This document shows positions 1 to 7,354 of a DNA stretch of 48,429 nt, one piece after another. Below the pieces are notes generated by a model that saw only the letters and a list, made by a program, of their open reading frames with translations, was not told the origin of the DNA and searched no databases. Source of the stretch: Nocardia thailandica NBRC 100428 (GTDB taxonomy: Bacteria > Actinomycetota > Actinomycetes > Mycobacteriales > Mycobacteriaceae); the NCBI RefSeq assembly GCF_000308795.1, contig NZ_BAGK01000308.1, positions 1 to 48,429 on the forward strand. Direction: 5' to 3'. The stretch's first letter is position 1. Each line of letters starts with the position of its first letter. The position numbers were made by a program, and so were the translations under genes.

Positions 1-1048
1 CCCACCACAGCAGCCCGCCGCCGAAGGCCAGGCCACCCGCGGCGATCACGGGCCCGGCGCCGACGCGCCCGATGAGCCGCCCGGCCGCGACGGCGACGAA
101 CGGCACGAGCAGCGGCCCCGGCGCGATCGCCAGACCGGTCCGCAGCGCCGACCACCCCCACACCTGCTGCGCCCAGAGGGACACCGAGAGCAGCATCCCG
201 GCGAACGCGATCTGGAAGACCAGCGAATTCGCGCTCGCTACGGAGAAATTCCGCGCGCGCAGGAGCGCCGGATCGAGGACGGGGCTGCGGTGCCGCGCCG
301 TCGAGACCGCGAAAACGACGCCGAGCGCGAGGGCCGCCGCGAACGCGGCCGACACGCCGGGCGAGGCCCAGCCCCATTCCGGCCCCTGCACCAGCGCCAG
401 GATGAACGCCCCGACGGCGCCGATGAGCGCGGCCGCGCCGAGCAGGTCGGGCAGCGGTCCGGCGTCGGGCGCCGGGCGCGGCAGCACCCGCACGCCCGCC
501 GCGAGGGCGGCCAGCCCGATCGGCACGTTCACCAGGAAGACCCAGCGCCAGTCGAGTTCGACGAGCAGCCCGCCGATCACCGGTCCGAGCGCGGCGCCGA
601 GGCCGCCGAAGGCGACCCACAGCCGGACCGCGCCCGCCCGGCGCTCGGGCGGCGTCGCCGCCAGCACCAGCGCGAGCGAGGACGGGGTGAGCAGCGCGCA
701 CCCCACGGCCTGCACCACCCGGAAACCGATGAGCGCGGCGACATTCCAGGCCACCGCGCACAGCGCCGACCCGGCTACGAACACCGCCAGCCCGAGCAGG
801 AACGTGGCCCGGTTGCCGTGACGGTCGCCGAGCCTGCCCGCGGGGACGAGCAGCGCGGCGAAGACGATCGCGTAGAGGTTCAGCACCCACGACAGGCCGG
901 TCAGCCCGGCGCCGAAGTCGGTCGCCATCGCGGGCATGGCGACGTTGACGATGAACAGGTCGAGGCTGGACAGCAGGACACCGGTCGACACGACCGCGAG
1001 CACGAGGCGGGGATCGGCGGCCCGCGCCGCGCGGTCAGCCGAGGACAC
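1..1048 (-). CDS. MFS drug exporter, DHA2/EmrB-QacA type (partial, C-terminus beyond window)
   Basis: Reading the minus strand from a GTG at 1048 gives an open frame that runs off the window at position 1, so the C-terminus is missing. The N-terminus is short and polar, then a hydrophobic helix ends in LDLFIVNVAMPAM, the usual first helix of 14-TM proton-driven multidrug exporters. A motif-A loop (GRLGDRHGNR) follows between helices 2 and 3, then further hydrophobic segments. The start is inferred because this GTG precedes the first helix; the ribosome site is weak. The start overlaps the end of the upstream thioesterase gene (stop at 1035) by 14 bases, so the two are probably co-transcribed and translationally linked. 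The substrate cannot be told from sequence. Confidence 0.8.
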   Translation of the reverse strand, partial: MSSADRAARAADPRLVLAVVSTGVLLSSLDLFIVNVAMPAMATDFGAGLTGLSWVLNLYAIVFAALLVPAGRLGDRHGNRATFLLGLAVFVAGSALCAVAWNVAALIGFRVVQAVGCALLTPSSLALVLAATPPERRAGAVRLWVAFGGLGAALGPVIGGLLVELDWRWVFLVNVPIGLAALAAGVRVLPRPAPDAGPLPDLLGAAALIGAVGAFILALVQGPEWGWASPGVSAAFAAALALGVVFAVSTARHRSPVLDPALLRARNFSVASANSLVFQIAFAGMLLSVSLWAQQVWGWSALRTGLAIAPGPLLVPFVAVAAGRLIGRVGAGPVIAAGGLAFGGGLLWW

Positions 1049-1832
1049 GGCGGGTCTGCCGGGCGGTCGCGAGCAGGGCGCCGTCACGGTCCCAGATGTC
1101 GGTGTCGTCGACCGACCAGCCGGCGCCGGAGGCGAGGGTGGCGGCGCGGACCAGCACCGGCGCGTCGACGGGGGCGGCGGCGTACAGCTGCAGCGACAGC
1201 GTCACCGTCGGCACGGGGACCGGGGCGCGCAGCAGCGGGAAGATCCCGGGCGGCAACGCGTCGGCCAGCACCGCGAGGGTCGGCGCGTCGACCGGGAGGT
1301 CCGGATCGAGACCGATCCACGCGCACATCATCGCCTCGTCCGCCCCGCTGAGCGGGAGCGGCCCGGCCGCCGGGCGGATGACGAAATGCGCACCCACCGG
1401 GACGATCTCGGGCGGGAGCCGGAACTCGGCGCAGTCGGCGGCGGGCGGCACGACGGGCGCGGGGCGGTCGGTATGGGCGGGCGTCGCGGTCGGCGTCGCG
1501 GCGCCGAGGGTCACCGTGGCGGCGGCGACCGGCGTGCCCCGCTGTTCGGCGACCACCTCGAGCGCCGTGGTGCTGCGCCCGATCGGGAGTTCGGTGGCGC
1601 GCAGGAGGAATTCGCCGGTGGCGGGCCTGCCGAGGAAGCGGATGTCGGCGGACCGGACCGGGTGGTCGCGGGTGCTCGCCCGCTGGGCCGTCTCGATCAG
1701 GACACCGGCGAGCGCGCCGCCGTGCGGTCCGGTCCAGCCGCGCCACGAGTCGTCGATGCCGGCACGCCAGCGCCCGGGGCCGTCGGGGGCGAGGGCGAAG
1801 CCGTCACCCAGCCGCCCAGTGAGTTTCATCAT
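1035..1832 (-). CDS. acyl-CoA thioesterase family protein (double hotdog, TesB-like)
   Basis: This 265-residue protein has the layout of TesB-like thioesterases with two tandem hotdog folds. The N-terminal half contains the helix-loop WRGWTGPHGGALAGVLIETA, where the HGG turn is typical of hotdog enzymes, and the C-terminal half repeats a beta-rich unit ending near DTDIWDRDGALLATARQ. Members hydrolyse acyl-CoA thioesters; the chain preference is unknown. I chose the ATG at 1832 rather than the longer frame at 1868. A GGTGAG element lies about 6 bases upstream of 1832, and the longer frame would run through the operator-like repeats at 1819-1869. The gene is divergent from an HxlR regulator and is probably controlled by it, together with the downstream exporter. 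Confidence 0.8.
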   Translation of the reverse strand: MMKLTGRLGDGFALAPDGPGRWRAGIDDSWRGWTGPHGGALAGVLIETAQRASTRDHPVRSADIRFLGRPATGEFLLRATELPIGRSTTALEVVAEQRGTPVAAATVTLGAATPTATPAHTDRPAPVVPPAADCAEFRLPPEIVPVGAHFVIRPAAGPLPLSGADEAMMCAWIGLDPDLPVDAPTLAVLADALPPGIFPLLRAPVPVPTVTLSLQLYAAAPVDAPVLVRAATLASGAGWSVDDTDIWDRDGALLATARQTRRVLG

Positions 1833-1869
1833 GCAACTCACCGTAGACGGGTGAGTTCTTTCATGCAAC
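1819..1869. promoter_or_regulatory. probable HxlR operator: imperfect direct repeat plus perfect inverted repeat
   Basis: The divergent gap contains gtgagtttcatcatgcaac at 1819-1837 and gtgagttctttcatgcaac at 1851-1869, two copies matching at 16 of 19 bases and spaced 32 bases apart (about three helical turns). Between them aactcacc (1835-1842) and ggtgagtt (1850-1857) form a perfect 8-bp inverted repeat. The first copy overlaps the thioesterase start codon and the second ends 16 bases before the regulator's ATG, so binding could affect both genes. Assignment to the adjacent HxlR protein rests on position only. Confidence 0.6.
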
Positions 1870-1885
1870 CCAGTAGGCTGGCGGC

Positions 1886-2380
1886 ATGCGCCGAACCAGC
1901 TTCGAAGACATGAACTGCTCCCTGGCCCAGTGCCTGGAGGTGGTCGGCGAATGGTGGACGCTGCTGATCGTGCGCGACGCGCTGTTCGGCGTGACCCGCT
2001 TCGACGAGTTCCGCGAGCGCCTCGGCATCGCGCGCAACGTCCTCACCCAGCGCCTGGACGGGCTGGTCGAGCACGGCGTCATGACCCGCGAGCCCTACCA
2101 GGACAATCCCGTGCGCTACGACTACCGGCTGACCGCCAAGGGCCGCTCGCTGTGGCAGGTGGTGACCGCCATGCGGCAGTGGGGCGACGAATGGGCGGCC
2201 CCGGCGGGCCCGCCCGTGCAGACCGTGCACCGCACCTGCGGCCGGGTCGCCACCGTCGAGCCGGTCTGCGCGCACTGCGGCGAACGAGTGCTCGGCCGGG
2301 ACCTGACCCCGGTCGACGGGCCCGGCGCGGGCCCGGTATCCCTCCTGCCCGCGCACCGGGTCCACCGGACGAGCCCATAG
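1886..2380 (+). CDS. HxlR/MarR-like winged-helix transcriptional regulator
   Basis: The 164-residue protein opens with the HxlR hallmarks: CSLAQCLEVVGEWWTLLIVRDALFG, then an FDEFRERLGIARNVLTQRLDGL recognition-helix region and the DYRLTAKGRSL wing. Residues about 110-135 carry two short cysteine pairs (TCGR and CAHCG) suggesting a small zinc-ribbon-like tail seen in some family members. It is predicted to be a DNA-binding dimer. It lies divergent from a thioesterase-exporter pair with repeats in the shared gap, the usual arrangement for a local repressor or activator. The ATG at 1886 is the first start and gives the full helix-turn-helix. The effector is unknown. Confidence 0.9.
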   Translation: MRRTSFEDMNCSLAQCLEVVGEWWTLLIVRDALFGVTRFDEFRERLGIARNVLTQRLDGLVEHGVMTREPYQDNPVRYDYRLTAKGRSLWQVVTAMRQWGDEWAAPAGPPVQTVHRTCGRVATVEPVCAHCGERVLGRDLTPVDGPGAGPVSLLPAHRVHRTSP

Positions 2381-2394
2381 GGCCGGCGCCCGGA

Positions 2395-3309
2395 TCAGGC
2401 CGCCGGCATCGAGATCGGCACCGGCATGTGCAGGGCGATCTGCCCCTCCGTGACGACATCGAGCCGGACCGGTCGCAGGGTGCCCAGCGATCGGAGGTCG
2501 TCGGACAGCCTCCCCCGGCCCAGGGTCGGCGCGGCACCGCGCGGGAGGGTGGCCGAGGCGGCGGAGAAGGTGTTGACCTGGGTCAGCGTCGAGTGCCATG
2601 CGCCGCCGATCCGGGTGTAGGAGGTCAGCGAGGACACGCGGGCGCCGTCGGCGTAACGGCGCTGCGGCGGGGTGGGCACGGTCAGGGCCAGGTCGGTCCG
2701 CCCGTCGTCGTCGGCCACCCGGGCCACGGTCCGGGTGGGGTCGATGTCGACCTCGAGCTCGGTGACCCATTTCGGGAAGCCGTAGCCGTCGCGGCCGCGC
2801 ACCCGCGCAATCTCCGAACTCACCGGAAGCGACAGCACATACGAGTGCAGGTGGTCGTTGCCGAGCCCGGCGACGAGGTCGACCACACCGGGCCCGCCGT
2901 GCCGGGCGGGCCGGACGGCGATCGCGACGGCGGCCTCAGTGTAGAAGTCGATGTCGCACACGTCGTAGCGGAAGAAGACGACCGAGGCCAGGCCGAGTCC
3001 GGGGGCGACCTCGAGCGGGGCGAGCTCGCGGGGCAGCCGGGCGCGGAGGGCCCGGGACCGCGCGAGCAGCGTGAGCCGGGTGCTGGACATCCGATAGTAG
3101 AAATTCGGACTCAGCGTCTCCCCGATGGCGGAGTCCACCCGCCGTTTGGGCAACCGCCGGAAGAAGTCGACGCTGCGCACGCGCGGGTCGGCGGCGATCG
3201 CGTCGAGGTCGGTGGCCATCCGGTAGCGGTCGTAGATGCCCCCGGCGGGCACCGGGACCGGGCGGCCGCCCAGGTCCACGTCGACGGTGGCGGGTCGTGT
3301 CGGCGACAT
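2395..3309 (-). CDS. acetoacetate decarboxylase family protein
   Basis: The protein of about 304 residues belongs to the acetoacetate decarboxylase fold. The diagnostic segment is GYGFPKW, whose lysine lines up with the Schiff-base lysine of clostridial acetoacetate decarboxylase (motif AYPKKL). The nearby stretch DIDFYTEAAVAI is also family-like. Many actinobacterial members have no proven substrate and may act as aldolases, dehydratases or decarboxylases on beta-keto acids. Two ATGs are possible. The AAGGAG at about 3319-3324 is only 2 bases from the ATG at 3315 but about 8 from the one at 3309, so I prefer 3309. A TTGACG-17-TAGGGT promoter lies upstream. It converges with the HxlR gene. 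Confidence 0.85.
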   Translation of the reverse strand: MSPTRPATVDVDLGGRPVPVPAGGIYDRYRMATDLDAIAADPRVRSVDFFRRLPKRRVDSAIGETLSPNFYYRMSSTRLTLLARSRALRARLPRELAPLEVAPGLGLASVVFFRYDVCDIDFYTEAAVAIAVRPARHGGPGVVDLVAGLGNDHLHSYVLSLPVSSEIARVRGRDGYGFPKWVTELEVDIDPTRTVARVADDDGRTDLALTVPTPPQRRYADGARVSSLTSYTRIGGAWHSTLTQVNTFSAASATLPRGAAPTLGRGRLSDDLRSLGTLRPVRLDVVTEGQIALHMPVPISMPAA

Positions 3310-3345
3310 CGGCATGTCTCCTTGCTCGCGGGATGAGGTGGCACC

Positions 3346-3374
3346 ACCCTAGGCGCCAATGTAAGCACCGTCAA
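3346..3374 (-). promoter_or_regulatory. sigma-70-like promoter for the acetoacetate-decarboxylase-like gene
   Basis: On the minus strand TTGACG (3369-3374) is followed after exactly 17 bases by TAGGGT (3346-3351). Transcription would begin near 3339, about 30 bases before the preferred start codon at 3309. Both boxes fit actinobacterial housekeeping promoters; this is by pattern only. Confidence 0.45.
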
Positions 3375-3402
3375 CACCCTGTCATCCGCGCGGTTTCCTT
3401 CA

Positions 3403-3423
3403 TATGTTTTCGCTGTTAACATA
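3403..3423. promoter_or_regulatory. candidate operator, 6-bp inverted repeat upstream of alpha/beta hydrolase
   Basis: tatgtt (3403-3408) and aacata (3418-3423) are reverse complements separated by 9 bases, in an AT-rich patch just 8 bases before the GTG start at 3431. The position suits a repressor site over a short-leader or leaderless promoter. No regulator gene is adjacent. Confidence 0.3.
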
Positions 3424-3430
3424 AGCGCTC

Positions 3431-4246
3431 GTGGAGTCTCCCGTCACCGAAACGGCCCTGCCCGACCCCCTCGTCCTCATCGCGCCGGCCATGGCGATCG
3501 GATCCCGCTTCTACCGGCCCCTCGTCTCAGCCTTCGCCGCGCGCGGGTGGGAGGCCAGGGCGCTCCCCCGGCGCGGCTTCGAGAAGGGACAACCACCGGC
3601 TTCCCGGTCGAACGACTGGTCCTACCGCGACGAGATCGACACGATCGGGCGCGCGGTCGCCGCCGCCCGCGCCGACGCGCCCGGTCGGCCCGTCGTGCTC
3701 CTGGGACACAGCCTCGGCGCGCAACTCGTCGCCGGCCACGAGCTGACCCACCCGCCCGCCGACGGCATCGTCACCGTCGCCGGGTCGTTGCCGTGGTTCC
3801 GGTACTACCCCCGGCTCGGCCTGCACGTGGCGGCCATGGCCGCGCTCGTCCCCGTGGCGACGACCCTGTTCGGCCACCTGCCGAAACCCGCCTTCGGCGC
3901 GCCCGGCGCCCGCACGATGATGCGCGAGTGGGCCCGCATGGTGCTGACCGGCACGCCGCCGTTTCCCCACGCCGACCCGATCCGCACCCCGGCGCTGGTG
4001 GTCGCCCTCGAGGGCGACGAGCTCGCGCCCACCCGCGGCATCGACGCCTTCGCCCGAGGCATGATCGAACCCGGCCGCGCCACCCGCTGGGACTACCGCG
4101 CGCAGGACGCGCCCGCGGGCGGCAGCGTCGACCACGTGCAGTGGGTCCGCACGCCGGAGGCCGTGGTCGACCGGATCGTCGGCTGGTGGCACGGGCAGGC
4201 CGCCGCGCGCGCGACGGTCGGGGCCACCGAGCCGGGCCGGGACTGA
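3431..4246 (+). CDS. alpha/beta hydrolase family protein
   Basis: The 271-residue protein has the alpha/beta hydrolase core. It has an N-terminal strand LVLIAPAMAIGSRFY, a nucleophile elbow GHSLG with Ser at about residue 94, an acid in ALEGDELAP and a catalytic His candidate in SVDHVQW near the C-terminus. The family includes esterases, lipases and thioesterases acting in the cytoplasm; no substrate is indicated. The start is a GTG at 3431, which precedes the first core strand by a short polar tail. It is divergent from the acetoacetate-decarboxylase-like gene across a 120-base gap holding one promoter for each direction, and convergent with the LLM oxidoreductase. Confidence 0.85.
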   Translation: MESPVTETALPDPLVLIAPAMAIGSRFYRPLVSAFAARGWEARALPRRGFEKGQPPASRSNDWSYRDEIDTIGRAVAAARADAPGRPVVLLGHSLGAQLVAGHELTHPPADGIVTVAGSLPWFRYYPRLGLHVAAMAALVPVATTLFGHLPKPAFGAPGARTMMREWARMVLTGTPPFPHADPIRTPALVVALEGDELAPTRGIDAFARGMIEPGRATRWDYRAQDAPAGGSVDHVQWVRTPEAVVDRIVGWWHGQAAARATVGATEPGRD

Positions 4247-4268
4247 CCGCGCGGCGCCCGCCCCACCG

Positions 4269-5081
4269 TCACGACGCGAGCGCCGCCCTGACCCGTGCGG
4301 CGAACGCGTAGTCGTCGCGCCACCCGGCGCCCGTGGGCGCCAGGATCACCCGCTCGGCCCCGGCCGCCTCGTAGCCGGCCAGCGCGTCCGCGGCCGCCGA
4401 CGGTTCGCCGGGCAGCGTGGGCGCGACCACCGTGATCCCCGGGGCCGGCCGCCCGTGCCGCGCGGCGAGGTCACCCAGCTCCTCGGCCAGGCCGGGCAGC
4501 CGGTCGAGACCCGGATCGATGGGCATCCACGCGTCGCCGAACTCCGCGGCGCGACGACGGGCGCGAATGCCGTTGCCCGCGATCAGGATCGGCGGACGGG
4601 CCGCGCCCGGCGACAACGTCACCGAGGGACCGTCGCCCGGGGCCGCCGGGTCGCCCGCGACGAGCGCGGGCAGGACTCGTAGCGCGTCGTCGGTGCGGGC
4701 GCCGCGCGCCTCGAAGGGCACGCCCGCCGCGCGCCACCCGGCGTCGCCGTGGGCGGGGTTGCCGGTACCGACCCCGACGAGGAGCCGTCCGCCGGACACG
4801 AGCTGCAGCGTGGCGATCTCCTTGGCCGCCCACGCGGTCGGCCGCAACGCCAGCAGCAGGGCGCCGAAGCCGACCCGCAGGTCGTCGGTGACGGCCGCGG
4901 CGGTGGCGAGCGCGACCGTGCTGTCCAGCATGGGCGCGCTCGCCACGAGATGGTCGGTGGCCCACACGGATTCGAGTCCCGCCGCCTCGGCGGCGCGGGC
5001 GCTGTCGCAGACGCCGCCGACCGCCGACGCCGCGGCGTCCGGTCCGGATGTGGGCAGGAATACGCCGAGCCGCATGGTCAC
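4269..5081 (-). CDS. LLM-class F420-dependent oxidoreductase (luciferase-like)
   Basis: The 270-residue protein has the TIM-barrel luciferase-like layout. It has strand 1 RLGVFLPTSG, the ATDHLV segment after helix 1 and the GVGTGN phosphate-binding loop, and it ends in FAARVRAAL. Such proteins in actinomycetes generally use coenzyme F420 for hydride transfer. I chose the GTG at 5081 because a GGAGG sits 7 bases upstream of it. The ATG at 5075 would leave 13 bases, and the frame opened at 5126 has no site. The gene lies just downstream of the biosynthetic cluster on the same strand, separated by a 120-base gap; its composition is like the flanking genome, so I count it as outside the cluster. 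Confidence 0.85.
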   Translation of the reverse strand: MTMRLGVFLPTSGPDAAASAVGGVCDSARAAEAAGLESVWATDHLVASAPMLDSTVALATAAAVTDDLRVGFGALLLALRPTAWAAKEIATLQLVSGGRLLVGVGTGNPAHGDAGWRAAGVPFEARGARTDDALRVLPALVAGDPAAPGDGPSVTLSPGAARPPILIAGNGIRARRRAAEFGDAWMPIDPGLDRLPGLAEELGDLAARHGRPAPGITVVAPTLPGEPSAAADALAGYEAAGAERVILAPTGAGWRDDYAFAARVRAALAS

Positions 5082-5201
5082 CGGTGTGCCTCCGAAAGTG
5101 TGTCGGTTCATGATTACCCGACCCACGGTAGGGCCCCCGAGTGAGCACTTCCATGCGCGAATCGATCGGATTCATGTCCCAAACGCGCACTATCGCACCG
5201 T
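5082..5201. other. gap at the left border of the biosynthetic cluster
   Basis: This 120-base stretch separates the last cluster gene (antiporter, stop at 5202) from the LLM gene. It holds gaatc-gatcg-gattc (5159-5173), a 5-bp inverted repeat that could be an operator for the LLM gene. I see no strong terminator, integrase scar or tRNA remnant in it. Confidence 0.4.
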
Positions 5202-6497
5202 TTACCGACGGGCGGCCGTTCGGTCATCGGGGCGCGGCGAGCCTGTTTCGGTCAGGAAGATGCGTGCGGGATAGATGCGGTCGAGGACGGGGGTCGCCAT
5301 CGCCGTGGTGATCAGTGCCATCAGCACCATCATGGTGAACATCTCGTCGTCGAGCACGCCGAGCTCGCGTCCGACGGACAGGATCACGAGTTCGGTGAGA
5401 CCGCGGGTGTTGATGAGCACCGCGACGGCGGCGCTCTGGCGTGGTGGCATGCGGGTGAGTCTCGCGCCGGCATACCCGCCCAGCAGTTTGCCCGATACCG
5501 CGACCAGCAGGATCATGCCGAGCTGCAGCCAGGCGCCGATGGTGAGGCCGCCGACGTCGACGCCGAATCCGGTCACCACGAAGAACAACGGCAGCAGAAG
5601 CAGGACGCTGACTTGTTCCAGCCGAGTGAGGACTTCTCGGGTGAACCGGTCCTTGTGCGGCAGGATGGTGCCGAACAAGAACGCTCCGAAGATGGCATGG
5701 ATGCCGATCTTGTCGGTGATCCACGCCGAGCCGAGTGCCCCGACCAGGATCAGCACCAGCATGTCCGGTGTCAGGCGCCCGGCACGCTCGAATGCGTTCA
5801 GCAGGCGGACGAGCAGCCGCCGGACGAGCACCAGCATCAGGACGGCGAACAGGGTCGTCAGCCCGACGATCCGGACCACCTCCATGGCGTCGCCGCCCTT
5901 GACCACAGCGACGACGAAGGCCAGCAGCGTCCAGGCGAGTACGTCATCGAGCGCGGCCGCGGCCAGGGCGAAGGTGCCGGCGATGCTGTGCTGCATGCGT
6001 CGGTCCGACAGGATTCTGGCCAGGACGGGGAACGCTGTGATGGACATCGCGATCCCGAGGAACAGGATGAACGCTGTCCGGGAGACCTCGTGGTTGGCCA
6101 CGAGATGGTGGTGGGGGTACAGCACCAGCGCCACCGCGGCGCCGAGGGTGAACGGCACGACGATCGAGGACAACGAGATGGCGCCGGCCGCACGCCCGCG
6201 TCCGCGCAGTACGCGTACGTCCAGCTCGAGCCCGACCAGGAACATGAACAGGACGAGTCCGACCTGGGCGAGCACCTTCAGATAGGGCACCACGTCAGCC
6301 GGGAACAGCTGGGCCATGAGGTTTCCCGGCAGGGCTCCGAGGACGGTGGGCCCCAGTGCGATACCGGCGACGATCTCGCCCACGACGGCCGGTTGACCGA
6401 TCTTCGCCGCGATGCGGCCGAGGACGCGGGCGGCCACGAGGATCAAACAGATGTCGAGCAGTACGTAGGTGAAGATCTGGGCGGCGTTGTGTGTCAT
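5202..6497 (-). CDS. CPA2-family cation:proton antiporter (Kef/NapA-like)
   Basis: This 431-residue integral membrane protein has about 12-13 hydrophobic helices. Family marks are GQPAVVGEIVAGIALGPTVLG in the second helix region, LVLFMFLVGLELD, and the acidic pair in ALDDVLAW that lies in the ion pathway of CPA2 antiporters. There is no C-terminal TrkA-N nucleotide-binding domain, so it is the short form. It exchanges Na+ or K+ for protons across the inner membrane. Its ATG overlaps the preceding amidohydrolase stop by 4 bases (ATGA), which ties it to the cluster as the last gene. A role in product export, pH balance or self-protection is possible but only inferred from position. Confidence 0.85.
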   Translation of the reverse strand: MTHNAAQIFTYVLLDICLILVAARVLGRIAAKIGQPAVVGEIVAGIALGPTVLGALPGNLMAQLFPADVVPYLKVLAQVGLVLFMFLVGLELDVRVLRGRGRAAGAISLSSIVVPFTLGAAVALVLYPHHHLVANHEVSRTAFILFLGIAMSITAFPVLARILSDRRMQHSIAGTFALAAAALDDVLAWTLLAFVVAVVKGGDAMEVVRIVGLTTLFAVLMLVLVRRLLVRLLNAFERAGRLTPDMLVLILVGALGSAWITDKIGIHAIFGAFLFGTILPHKDRFTREVLTRLEQVSVLLLLPLFFVVTGFGVDVGGLTIGAWLQLGMILLVAVSGKLLGGYAGARLTRMPPRQSAAVAVLINTRGLTELVILSVGRELGVLDDEMFTMMVLMALITTAMATPVLDRIYPARIFLTETGSPRPDDRTAARR

Positions 6498-7354
6498 GCC
6501 CGAGTCCGCACCCGGTAGACGGCCGCGGCGGTATCGCCCATGACCAGCGCCCGTTCGGCCCCCGACAAGGGGGCGAGAAGGCTCGTCGTGGCCGCGAGCT
6601 GCTCATCGTAGGTCGCGGCGAGGGTGCAGTAGGGCCAGTCCGAGCCGTACATGATGCGGGACGGTCCGAACACCTCCAGGACGTGGTCGGCATATCGGCG
6701 CAGATCCGCTACCTCCCACCGTGCCCAGTCTGCGTGGGTCGCCATTCCGGAGAACTTGCAGTAGACGTTCGGCTCGCGGGCGATGTCGGCCAGCGCGGCG
6801 GCCCACGGCTGGTATCGGCCGTTGGCGATGTCCGGTTCGCCGATGTGGTCGAGGACGAAGGTCATCGAGGGAAGAGCGCGGACGACGGAGGTCGCCGCGG
6901 GGAGCTGCGCGGGTGTGACCAGTAGTTCGAAGCAACGACCACCTGTCCCGACGGCCGCTATTCCGCGGACGATCTCGGGTCGGCTGATCCAGTCGTCGGC
7001 GGCTTCGAAGAGACCGGGGTGGCGAAATCCTGCCAGGAACCGGCCGCCGGGCCCGTCGGCGAGGCAGGCGATCGTTTCCGCCACTGCCGGGTCGGTGAGG
7101 TCGACCCAACCGATGACGGCCTGGATGAACTCGTTCTCCTCGGCATGGGAGAGCAGCAGGCGTGTCTCTTCGATTCGGGTACATCCCTGCACGATCACCG
7201 CGCCGGTGAACGCGTTGCGCGACAGTTCTTCCCATGCGTCGTCCGCGTCGAACGGTGCGGCGATCGTGGCGAATTCGCTGCTCATCCAGTCGTACCACCC
7301 GGTTCCGGGGTCCCACAGGTGCAGGTGGCTGTCGATTCGGTCGAGCTCGCTCAT
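6494..7354 (-). CDS. amidohydrolase/lactonase family protein (COG3618-like TIM barrel)
   Basis: The 286-residue protein starts with the metal-binding DSHLHLWDP (HxH) of the amidohydrolase superfamily. FVLDHIGEPD and MYGSDWPYC, where the Asp is usually catalytic, follow in order. This pattern matches the group containing sugar-lactone hydrolases and 2-pyrone-4,6-dicarboxylate lactonase. It would hydrolyse a lactone, lactam or amide in the cytoplasm. The ATG at 7354 overlaps the upstream MFS stop (ATGA), and its own stop overlaps the antiporter start, so all three are translationally coupled. Beside a beta-lactam-type pathway it could be a tailoring, deprotecting or resistance hydrolase; the sequence does not decide. 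A second, different amidohydrolase is at 11076-12071. Confidence 0.85.
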   Translation of the reverse strand: MSELDRIDSHLHLWDPGTGWYDWMSSEFATIAAPFDADDAWEELSRNAFTGAVIVQGCTRIEETRLLLSHAEENEFIQAVIGWVDLTDPAVAETIACLADGPGGRFLAGFRHPGLFEAADDWISRPEIVRGIAAVGTGGRCFELLVTPAQLPAATSVVRALPSMTFVLDHIGEPDIANGRYQPWAAALADIAREPNVYCKFSGMATHADWARWEVADLRRYADHVLEVFGPSRIMYGSDWPYCTLAATYDEQLAATTSLLAPLSGAERALVMGDTAAAVYRVRTRA

